Assembly (NCBI GenBank): GCA_003024175.1
Contig: MDYQ01000014.1
Location: 142,998 to 206,997 of the forward strand
Direction: 5' to 3'
DNA: 64,000 bases
Origin: Planoprotostelium fungivorum
Taxonomy: Eukaryota > Evosea > Variosea > Cavosteliida > Cavosteliaceae
In this document: piece after piece, positions 35,039-44,600 of the stretch
How positions within the stretch are numbered: the first letter of the stretch is position 1
Layout of the letters: every line of letters starts with the position of its first letter
Made by a program: the position numbers and the translations under genes
Notes under the pieces: model-generated
Seen by the model: the letters and a program-made list of their open reading frames with translations, nothing else
The model's database searches: none
Told to the model about the DNA's origin: nothing

Positions 35039-35635
35039 TTGATTAGACGATATGAGATCGCATCATCATTTTTGTAGGTGGAAATTTTTTGGAACTTTCT
35101 ACCACCGAAGTACAGACAAAGGAAGATGCTCTCCTATTCTGATCGATTAATTGATGGTATTCCAGCCAGAGGTATTTGGAGAGATGGCGCGACAGAAGAC
35201 TCTAATAAGATTTGCTTTCTTTATTCCACCACTACGAATAGAGCTGCCCTACCGTCGATCAACATCAATGTGCGAGCGATCAATGTTTGAATGGAAAATG
35301 TCTATTTCCAAGACCTCATCAAGCGCACAGGTCACGTGGATCAAAGTTGCTCCTTACACACCGAAACTTATCCTTGCGGTTCAATGATTGAAGCCGTCCA
35401 GAGAACATGGCCGATAATACATAACCCGTCGACTGTCACCTACTTGGCTCATCCAACAAACCACGAGACGTCCGATTATATGCGGTATTGGAGCATCAGC
35501 CATGGCTATCACATATTTTGAACCGAACCATCACGTCCTAATGTCACCCGAGTCACGATATCACTTTCGGGCGACCATATTCGGGCGGAGGCGTTGTGGC
35601 CGCCACCTCATTCACTTTCAACGATCCGTACGACC
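35039..35635. other. Divergent intergenic region
   Basis: It separates the Crooked neck start (minus) from the surface-protein start (plus). Short open frames at 35078-35521 show no conserved pattern. No RNA gene is recognised. Confidence 0.35.
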
Positions 35636-36926
35636 ATGAAGAGCGTCGTGTTCTTACTCGCCCTCTTCTGTACCATCTACATCATCGATGGTGAGACGAT
35701 GCTGATGGAATGACGGTGACTGATCCGTTCGTAAGCCAAGAGAAATTTCTCCGGTACTTCCTCTCTTCCTCACTCCTTCAGTGTGGTGTCGGACTTGAGT
35801 ACCAAGCACACTTACGACTCGATGGTCTTGAGAATATCGACCGACTTCACACCTCGCACCACCGTCACTTACGTCAACATGACGCACACCAAGGGTGATC
35901 GAACTGGTGTAGACCTCTTTAACAGGTGCGCCCCCGTCATCACACGTTGTATCGTCGTCACCTGTCCGTCGACATCTTCTTCAGTGTCCCTCTATACTAT
36001 CTTCACCCTCATGCATCAGCTACATCATCGGGCTGACACACCTTCAGATGGAGACTGTGGAAATTGCTCGAATTCAAGAAAGGCCCCAACGCAACCGAGA
36101 CAGGCTACACTCCCTCCACTGACACTCGCGTCTCCCACATCAAACTGTGGAAGCTCACGTGAGGAGGACACGAGCCAACCTCTTTCTAACTTCTTCGACA
36201 GATGGAGCGCTTTCTCCGTCATCTCGAACACGTCGAACAACATCACGTCCTACCAAGTGTGCTCTAACGGTAATCTGAACGACAACTCCAAATTCTCCGT
36301 GCAATTCTGCGGTCAATTTACTGACACCCTGCTGCCCAACCAAGCTCTCTCGCCAGACTATCTAAAGTGGTCGTTGTCCGTGACCAACTACCCTTACAAT
36401 TCCACCAACTCCAGTCTGGCCTTGAAGGTAAGATGAAGAGAAGACACATAGACTCATGAGACGTCAGGTGTCTTTTCAGACTACCTCCACCCTCTTTAGC
36501 AGTGCGAACCCCGCTGCACTCAGAAACGCCACACGCAGCCGCCCCCAATTCTCCCTCGACTTGGGAAACAGCGCTACCAGCGCAGTCAGCACCGTCGCCT
36601 CGTGGGACACATCAGTCAGCCTGACCGGTGGTGCCTCTTGTCCCACCACCGCTCCGATAGCCATGGGAACACGCTACCAAGGACAAGCTACCGCGGACAC
36701 TGATGCAGACGTCAATCTCGGCGATTCTGACGTGTCGATCGATTCGCAAATGGTCGTGGCTTATTACTCGGTGGCTGATGGTGGCTGCCAACCTGCCGGA
36801 ATCAACTGGGATCCTTACACTGGGTTCGAGGGTGCCGCTGCTGACACCGCGGTGACGACTGGAAGGGGAGGACAGGTGTTGGTGTCCATCATGATGGTGG
36901 TGTTGGCTGTGATCTCCGTGTTGTAA
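35636..36926 (+). CDS. Secreted or GPI-anchored surface protein
   Basis: The start at 35636 gives a signal peptide (MKSVVFLLALFCTIYIIDG). The rest is Asn/Ser/Thr-rich with many N-glycosylation sites and about nine Cys (for example CGNCS, YQVCSNGNLNDNSKFSVQFC, CQPAGINWDPYTGFEG). The C-terminus ends in a short hydrophobic stretch with no polar tail (VLVSIMMVVLAVISVL), preceded by small residues. This fits a GPI attachment signal. Several short introns are inferred. The family is unrecognised; the design resembles amoebal cell-surface proteins. Confidence 0.7.
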
Positions 36927-37257
36927 TAAATGTGGACGACGATGATGATGTCACCACGAGGTGAGGCGTCTTTTTGTATCAAACTTGAGGCGTTAAAGTG
37001 AACCAATGACACTTGATGAAAAGTGAAACGTTCAGAAACGGATCACTCTTCTCCTTCATCGTCATCATCGTGCGGATCGAGACGGTAAACTGGTCAATTT
37101 ATGGACGCACACTGAGTATATCAGTGGTCATCTACTGCAATTATCCTCCGACATCGACGTCGAGGTGTTCATCAAGCAACTGTTTCGTCGGGTCCTCGGG
37201 AAAGTTTGTAGACGAACAGATGATGATGTTCCGACTTTTTTTCGAACCCACAACATC
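36927..37257 (+). other. Intergenic region upstream of the bZIP gene
   Basis: It lies between two plus-strand genes. No conserved coding sequence or distinct promoter element is recognised. Confidence 0.35.
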
Positions 37258-39000
37258 ATGAGCACGTATGACCCAACTCTGAGCTACGAAGAAGACCCGT
37301 ACGGTCTGAAGTCCCCTTATCCACCTAGCAGTTACATGGACAGAGACATTCTGGGATATAACACACCATACACCACGGTACCATCCGTTTCACATTCTTA
37401 ATGTTGATTCATGACAGTTTTCGTCCTCTCAAGATCCTACGGCTCTTTTAGAATACATACTCGACACCCCGAATGGAGTTTCAAATGATCCACCCAGCGA
37501 GTCCGTTCGTCAGCGTACATTCGCTGTATTAATCCTCACACAGTTGGAACGGATATAATCAATCTGGAACGAGTGATGAATGCAGTAGCTCTCCTCAAGA
37601 TCCTACATTAGACTTCAATTCATCGCCACCGATCAGTGTCTCTCCCTCTCCACCAGTGGTACCTTCTGTGAGCATTATCCAACAATCGCATGCCAAATCA
37701 TATACCATCGTCGTCAACATCAGACTCACTCGTTTTACAGTTGAGTCTCACCAACTCAAAGAGTTTCCCAGTTCCCAGCACTGCATACACTCCACCAGCC
37801 AGATTGCACACACAGACACAAGCATTAGACAAAGAAGTACAGAATCAACAGGAATCTGTGGAACAGAACGAAGGCAATGGAGAAAACCGATCTTTGAAGA
37901 GAAAGCAACAGACCCGAACAGCTTCTAAATTATACAGGTAATGCAAACATCATTTACATCATATGATATCATCACATCATCTCATCCATCACAGAGAGAG
38001 AAAAAAGACATTAGAACTTCAGTTAACCGAGAGATTGAATCGTTTAGAAGACGAGAGAGCTGCTCTCATCCAGAAGAATGAGAAGGCGGAACGGCTTCTT
38101 GCAGAAGTCCAAGCCGAAAACATTCGTCTAAGAGCACAGCAGGAGGTGATGGACATGATGTAATGACGATCCACTGATGAGAAAAATCAGTCCACGACGA
38201 AAGGATTACAAGATGACAGGGCTCTCTTGTTAGAAAAACTGAGAGAGTGAGTTTTCATCTCATCACACGATCTAATCATCACACATCACACGATCTGATG
38301 TCATGCAGCATGCTTATGCAGGAGTCCTCCGACGCAGAATTGGTTCTCGTTCTGAACGAGATAAGAGATATAGACAAAGTCAAGATGGGAATCGGTGCCT
38401 GCGCCCTCCGTCGTCTCATCAGTGCTCCCACCATCCATGCTCTCATGGACACTGGGTTCTTTGAAAACGAAGAGAACCTTCGTATCATGAGAGAGAGGAG
38501 AGGTTTAGAATGGGCGAGGGATTACATCATGCGGGAGATGCAAGACATGACACCCTCTCAAACCGAAGGCTTAAAGAAGATCAGTGAGACGAGAGGGGAG
38601 GTGGGGAAGATTAAAACGAGGAAAATGGAATTTATTCTTTTTCAGGAATTATCGGTCATCTCGATGGAGAGGATGCAGCTGATACCTCAACTTCTGAACG
38701 CCATGAGAGCATTAAGAAACGACACAGACGACCAGAACTCCTTCTTAAACGCCGTCACTTGTTTAGAACATCTCCGACTCAACTTGACCGCCGACAGTGA
38801 GAAATAGACATTGTTGCATCATGTCGACTCATCGCGATGCAGATCGAGTGATGCACTCTGGCATCGAACAGATGAACGATGTCCTAACGCCGCGGCAACA
38901 CGCCATTGTCAAGACACGTCTAAACAACTGCTGCAACGCCGTCAAGCAGCTCCTACTCTTCTGGAATGCCCTCATGGACGCCGACAGGAAGGCGATATAA
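37258..39000 (+). CDS. bZIP transcription factor with DOG1/TGA-like C-terminal domain
   Basis: The N-terminus (MSTYDPTLSYEEDPYGLKSP) is Ser/Pro-rich. A basic region and zipper follow: RTASKLYRERKKTLELQL, then leucine heptads through LNRLEDERAALIQKNEKAER. In place of the bZIP Asn eight residues before the conserved Arg there is Thr. The remaining exons (introns about 38150-38200, 38248-38308, 38600-38644, 38797-38842) encode a helical domain with LTPRQHAIVKTRLNN. That segment is like the LTTRQAARALLAIN-type end of plant TGA/DOG1 domains. The stop TAA is 38998-39000. The DOG1 relation is a pattern judgement and needs a profile search. Nuclear DNA binding is expected, possibly with altered site preference. 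Confidence 0.7.
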
Positions 39001-39009
39001 AGACAGTCT

Positions 39010-40329
39010 TTATAGAATCTGATAGAAGGAAATCATGTCGTAGTCCTCTTGTTGGGCTTCGTCGTGTGTGTGTGGCATCTCTCTGTCTAATGGCTTGACC
39101 CATCTCGATGTGTCGATGGTGATCTGGAGTGACGTCACCATCACATCACATTGTCCATCAGAAACTCACGCCTGCATCGGCAAAGGAGGTCTCGATGGAA
39201 GGTATCGTGACTAAGATGCAACCCTTCTTATTGGCCGCCGCTTTGATGGAAGCCCACAGATTGGACATGAGCTTGGGGCTGTTGACGAAGAACTCAAAGA
39301 CATTGTTCATCACGATGACGTCCGCGTCCGTGAGAACTTGTGACAATTGCAAGATGTCACCCCCGATGATCTGAGAAGATGAGTCGCCGCGCGATGTCCA
39401 TCCATCACCTCGATCCTGTCATCCAGCTTCCTCTTCTTGACAAAGTTCTTCTGCAAATTGGTGAACCATTCGTTCTTCTCTACGCCGATCAACTTTTCGG
39501 CCTCGCTGTAATAATAACCCTGTGTGTGTCATCGATGGATGTTCCATCATGTGTCGTCTCACTGCATATAAGACGGCACCCAATCGTGAGCCGATGTCGA
39601 CGACCTTTTTTCCTTTCAGATTGCCAACGCCATCTTCTGAGAAGATGTATTTCAACTGTGACAGTGATGCACTGTGTGAGACAAAGTCTGTAATGGTGAG
39701 ATGGATGCAGGTGGATCATCTCATTCTCACTCAGATCTTGGACGTTTCTCGATCCACAATCTCCGCAGTAAGAACGACTGAGTTCCCCCTCTTCACACAA
39801 CATATCAATGTCTTCGTCTGTTGTATGTCAACATCACCAACGAAATGACGATATGATGGAGACGCACCTGTTGGGTAGAGAAAGTCATCGATGTGGATGG
39901 TGTTCTTCTTTGTGTAGCCTCGGAACTGAATAGATCAGATCAGATGTTACGATTCGATTTCATCTCACCCCTTCCGTTTTCGGGATGAAGATCTTCTCTC
40001 CCGGGGCTTCGGCTATGGCAGGAACCAATTTCCTCAATTCTGAACGTACATCAGATTGAAAATCGCGGTTGCATTCAACTCAATCACCTGCAACGATATC
40101 ATCCATCACGTCATCGGCAGGAAGTCTCTTCGGTTTCGTTCTATCAGATAACTCTCCCTCTATGAGAGTCTGCAGATCGTGCAGCTGATCTCACATCAAT
40201 CCGAATCCGATAATCATCACAATCCACCTTCTCTGTAGGGACCTCATCCAACAGAGTTCTGAATTTGGCAAACACCTGATCCAGTTGTTCGTCTCCCGCA
40301 TGGTGATGGTGGTGGTGATGATCGGCCAT
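39010..40329 (-). CDS. Class I SAM-dependent methyltransferase
   Basis: The start at 40329 gives MADHHHHHHHAGDEQLDQVF, a natural run of seven histidines. Then come EAPGEKIFIPKTEGFRGYTK, a Cys-containing YCGDCGSRNVQDL segment, and a Rossmann methyltransferase core: KGKKVVDIGSRLGAVLYAGY (motif I), LIGVEKNEWF (acidic end of strand 2), DILQLSQVLTDADVIVMNNV (strand 4) and GCILVTIPSIET. The C-terminus is REMPHTHDEAQQEDYDMISF, ending at TAA 39010-39012. The substrate is not predictable. It converges with the bZIP gene, with only 9 bp between the two stop codons. Confidence 0.78.
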
Positions 40330-40454
40330 CTCAAAAACTCTGGACAGCCTGAAAAGGTTGAGATATCAATCGTCCATCATATTACAACGCATGAATGTGT
40401 TTCTGATATTCACACGAAATCTCCCACCTTAGAATCTACCTGGCAAGAGCACAC

Positions 40455-40463
40455 TATATAAAA
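40455..40463 (+). promoter_or_regulatory. TATA box just upstream of the ubiquitin-like gene
   Basis: TATATAAAA lies 21-29 nt before the start codon at 40484. A TATA box normally sets initiation about 25-30 nt downstream, so the 5' leader should be extremely short. It is the clearest TATA element noticed in the window. Confidence 0.5.
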
Positions 40464-40483
40464 CCAACAACACATACCACACG

Positions 40484-40795
40484 ATGACTGTCACTATCAC
40501 CCTCCTCTCCACTGGCGAGACCTTTCAAGCACCCTCCGGCAATGTTCAGCAGCTGAAGGACTCTATCTTTGAGCAGCGCGGTATTCCCCAGGGCTACCAG
40601 GTATGTGTGGAGGATGAGATGACGTGTGACTGATTGAGATGGCAGATGATCCAAGATCAATCGGGTGCTACAGTCGAGCAACTTGAGGACGGCTCTCAGG
40701 TCAACTTGTCCGTTCAGCTGAACGGAGGTTGCTCTGAAGCTTGCTCATGCTGCGGCGGAAGATGCGGAGAGTCTTGCCACTGCACCATTTTATAA
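40484..40795 (+). CDS. Ubiquitin-like protein with Cys-cluster tail and CaaX-like end
   Basis: Exons 40484-40600 and 40646-40795 encode 88 residues. Residues 1-67 have the ubiquitin-fold pattern: MTVTITLLSTGETFQAP (first hairpin), VQQLKDSIFEQRGIPQGYQ (helix and the IP-x-x-x-Q of ubiquitin), VEQLEDGSQVNLSVQL, ending in NGG where ubiquitin has RGG. A 21-residue tail follows with seven cysteines (CSEACSCCGGRCGESCHC), ending CTIL, a CaaX box with Leu last. Two readings compete. The GG may be cleaved, releasing a metallothionein-like peptide, as in ubiquitin-like fusions. Or the tail may be prenylated and palmitoylated, as in UBL3 and plant MUB proteins that end in CaaX. The gene is intact and compact with a close TATA box. 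Confidence 0.75.
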
Positions 40796-40872
40796 ACATC
40801 ACGTTACGTCATTTCGATCTCTTTATCTCATGGACAGAAGTATCACGTACGATGAAATTGACTCTCTTCATT

Positions 40873-41502
40873 TTATACACAACTTGAATCCCGCACTTCT
40901 GTGGTTGGACTGGGTGGCATCACAAACGTGGGGAAGAGGAGGTAGATGATTGCATTGAACAGGTGGAACCAAGCGTCTCTCACGTCATCGTTCCACCATA
41001 GCCCCAATATGTTCTCCAAAGTCCACAGGAAGGCAAGTCCGAATGCCTCTAGATCGTCTTGAACGAGTTTGAGTCGACGATGTCTTCTCCTGACTGCCCC
41101 AAAATCGTCCACAGATATGTTAGTACCATCTAGAACTCTGACACATGCTTGAAGAGTCCCAATGAAGATCTTCCTCTGTAATGCCATGCTGTTGGGAAAC
41201 ATGGTTCGCATGTGAGGCCTCCGTTCGAAGAGTTGGCTGTAGAACATCTCCACTGTCCTCTCTTTGTTGTCTTCGATGATGGCCCAAGTAGTTGACACCA
41301 TTCGTTTCTGTGATGAACTCAGGTTCTGGCCGATGTCTCCGACAGAGAAGCCAGCTCGAGCGGGTAAAGAAGATTCATCCTCGAAAGCCTCCTCTGAAGA
41401 TGGAGGAAGATCACCCCATTCAGCATGTATGAAGCGATCGGTGGTGCTAGGTCGTGTGTTCTCTACGGCCACCGTCTGTTCAGATGAGCAGCCTGCCCCC
41501 AT
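40873..41502 (-). CDS. Globin with predicted acylated N-terminus
   Basis: This intronless 209-residue gene has a globin fold after residue 55: LSSSQKRMVSTTWAIIEDNK (A helix), MFYSQLFERRPHMRTMFP (CD region with Phe), FGAVRRRHRRLKL (F helix with the likely proximal His), and FLWTLENILGLWWNDDVRDA (G-H helices, the WTLE pattern of flavohaemoglobin-type globins). No reductase domain follows. The N-terminus MGAGCSSEQ fits an N-myristoylation signal with an adjacent Cys for palmitoylation. A membrane-bound globin acting in oxygen sensing, NO or redox chemistry is inferred. The distal residue could not be assigned with confidence. Confidence 0.82.
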   Translation of the reverse strand: MGAGCSSEQTVAVENTRPSTTDRFIHAEWGDLPPSSEEAFEDESSLPARAGFSVGDIGQNLSSSQKRMVSTTWAIIEDNKERTVEMFYSQLFERRPHMRTMFPNSMALQRKIFIGTLQACVRVLDGTNISVDDFGAVRRRHRRLKLVQDDLEAFGLAFLWTLENILGLWWNDDVRDAWFHLFNAIIYLLFPTFVMPPSPTTEVRDSSCV

Positions 41503-41663
41503 GCTGACCTGATGTCCTCCCAATTTGGCTTCTCTTCTCACCTTCTTCATCGTTATTGGAATCGGGGTACCGTATTGAGAACTTTTCCTCCCTGGGCCTT
41601 CTGAAAGGCAAATTAGCCTCTGACTACAGATGATGGGACACAAGTGACGTTGTTCTTTATATG

Positions 41664-44600
41664 TCAACATTGATCGGCGAAGGTATACATGTCCTCCGTG
41701 ATGACTGCGATCGTCTCCCTCTCTTCTGTAGCCCTCTTGTCCGTGTCGTGATACACGCTGGCGCCTGCAGCATCTCCAGCTTGGAAGACACCCGTTCTTC
41801 TCTGCTGAGAGTTGCGGGTGCTGGTCCGGCTGATCTTCTCGGGGGAATAGAGGCCGCTCATCATGGTGTGCAGCTGTTTGAAGTTGGGGCGATCGGAAGG
41901 CTCGTAACTCCAGCACCTGTTGGGATGAGTGATGTGATGGTGTGGAAGATGGATGACGATGATGATGATGAGACGTGATGTGGAGGGATACTCACTTGAC
42001 GAGGACGTTGTAGATGTCTTCCGGACACCTCTCTGGCTTCGACAAGATCTTTCTGTCGTTGATGACGTACTTGATGACATCTTGATTGGCAGTCAACTCA
42101 AAGTATGGAACTTGTCCTAGAGAGAAGATCTCCCTAATGAAAGATAAGTCATGGTCGATGATGCTCATCGTGATGATGACAAAGACGATGATGATGACAA
42201 AGACGATGATGATGACAAAGACGATGATGATGACAATGAAGACGACGATGATGATGATGATGAACTCACCATGCTAAGACACCGAACGACCACACATCTG
42301 ATTCGAACGTGCTCAATTTGAACTGGATGCTCTCCGGTGCACTCCATCGAATGGGCATCACCTTCGATTTGGCCTCGTAGTGACTGTGCTCTCGACTCAT
42401 ACCGAAATCAGAGATCTGATCATCATCGTCATCAGTCTCAGGTTCGACTCGAATTCGAAACTCTTCACCTTGGCTTGGCCAGATGCATCGACGAGAACGT
42501 TTCTGGCGCTGAGGTCTCTGTGAATGACACCTACGAACCTTCATCAGATTGATTTGAAGGAGATAGACTGATCGATTCCACACAAACTGGATGAAAGATA
42601 CGAATCATCATCTCTCTTTAGAATATTTTGGGGCATCGATCAGATGATGAGATGAGATGATGAGACGTTTTAAGACATAAAGATCGTGGCCTCACCCTTT
42701 GATTGTAGATACATCATTCCCTTGACGATATCATAACACATGGAGATCAACCCTTCATCCTCCAATTCATGGTTGTACTTTCTCAAAAAGTTGTCGAGCG
42801 AGCCGTTCGATACGTATTCCAGTACCATGAGATAATTGTCCTCGTGTAAATAGACTCCCAAAAGGTTGACCACGTTAGGATGGTTCAGTTTCTTCAAGAG
42901 GACAATCTCTTCCTTCCAGTGGCTGTCGGTGCTGCCTTCTTCCTGGAAGATGTCAGGCGAGGGAGAGCGTGGAGGTCACCTTCAGACTCTTAAGAGCCAC
43001 TTCGGTCTCGTTCCAGTTTCCCTTGTAAACGTTTCCAAAGTTACCGTGACCGATGATGTGTTGCACCTGATCGCGATCAGCATCGTCATCATCACGATCA
43101 TCACGATCATCATCATCATCATCATCATCATCATCTCACCTTGACATCGGTTAAGATGAGATCTGTTACGTTCAATCTCTGCATCTCCAGCATCATCTCC
43201 TTCCTTCTCATTCTCTTCCTCCTCATGATCAGGAGCACGACCAGTATGACGACCACCACCACCAGAACAATGCAGCCTGCGATGATTCCGGCTTTGGCCG
43301 TTGTAGACAGACCGCTCGAATTAGGTGGACCACCCAGGGCAGAATCACCACCATCTAAAGTACCGGAAATTGGGGGAGGTAGAGGTGACGATGATGACGA
43401 TGATGACGATGATGACGATGATGATGAGGAAGTGGATGAGGTGGGTGTGACACACGACACCGAATTGTCTAAAGAGGTGAGTCGATGTCCATGACGTCAC
43501 ATCCATGTCACCCGCAAAGTTGGAGACCAGAGACGAAGGGCAGCTGATCGAGATGCTGGGCGAGTTGTAGACCAACAGAGAAGTGGAATCGGAGGGTATG
43601 AACACAGACGCCCCTCCCGTGAAACTGAAACGATTCAGTCTCTCTCTTCTTATCTTCTTCTCACTTGCTGCCGCTGACTGTGAAGTCACCCGACCCTAGA
43701 TTGACCGACGTAGCCCCATCGTTTCCAGTGTTATCCAATTGGACGGATGTGAAATCGGTCGAGCCGTAGAGGGAGAGGGCTCCGCCTGTTCTGGCCACGT
43801 TCGATGAGAATTCGGAGGACGTGATCAAGTTGTTCGTGAAAGCTTGACGTGACAATGTCGTGTCCCTCGTTATGTAGACGGCTCCTCCCTCGAAGGCCAT
43901 GTTGTTCGTGAAGGAAGACCCATCGATGTTGACGCCACCGTTGTCAGCTGATGGATAGGTCAGGGGAATTTGTCACGATGTGTAATGAGGGTTGATGATG
44001 ATCGTGTGATGAAATGTCATGTGATCGTGTGATGTGATCATGAGATGACCATGATGACTCACCGTGTACGTAAAATGCGCCACCGTAGCCTGAAAAATTG
44101 TCCGATCCTCCATTGTCGTCCACTGTACATCCCGAGACATTCAGACCTCGAGACCCCGCGGAAGGTGCTACGTACAGTACGGATCCACTTATCGAGTTGA
44201 TTCGATTCCTGTACCGGTGAGTACGTCTCACTACAACCAGCCAATCACCCGCTGAACAAACTGTCTCTGATGATGATCGCCTCCGCTGCCGATCCCAGCA
44301 AGTAGAAAACTCCTTGATTTTCCGTGGCTGTCAGGTTGTACACATCGAGGCTGTAGGAGTAGGATGACGAGGCGACGCTCAACACACCTTGGTTCTACAT
44401 CGTGATGAGCTTCACTACATCGACGATGTCGATCTCACCCGATTTGATGTCATCGTGTCGTTGATCGATGTGAAATCGATGTTTCCTGATAACTCCACCG
44501 TGCCTCCGATGGCTGCAGTGTTGGATGTCCACTCGTTGCCTTGGCTGGCAAAGAGTGATAGATTGGCGGCGTTCAAGGAAGAGTAAACAGCGGCACCCTT

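Noticed and set aside
35291-35521. 76-residue open frame between Crooked neck and a surface protein
   Set aside because: Composition is not gene-like, there is no signal or domain, and it lies in a divergent promoter region.
36440-36480. Possible frameshift in the surface-protein gene near 36430
   Set aside because: A normal GT-AG intron (GTAAGATG...TTTCAG) explains it.
42170-42262. Regular 18-bp repeats resembling a CRISPR array
   Set aside because: Copies are contiguous with no unique spacers, they sit inside a eukaryotic intron, and the unit is a simple GAT-rich sequence.
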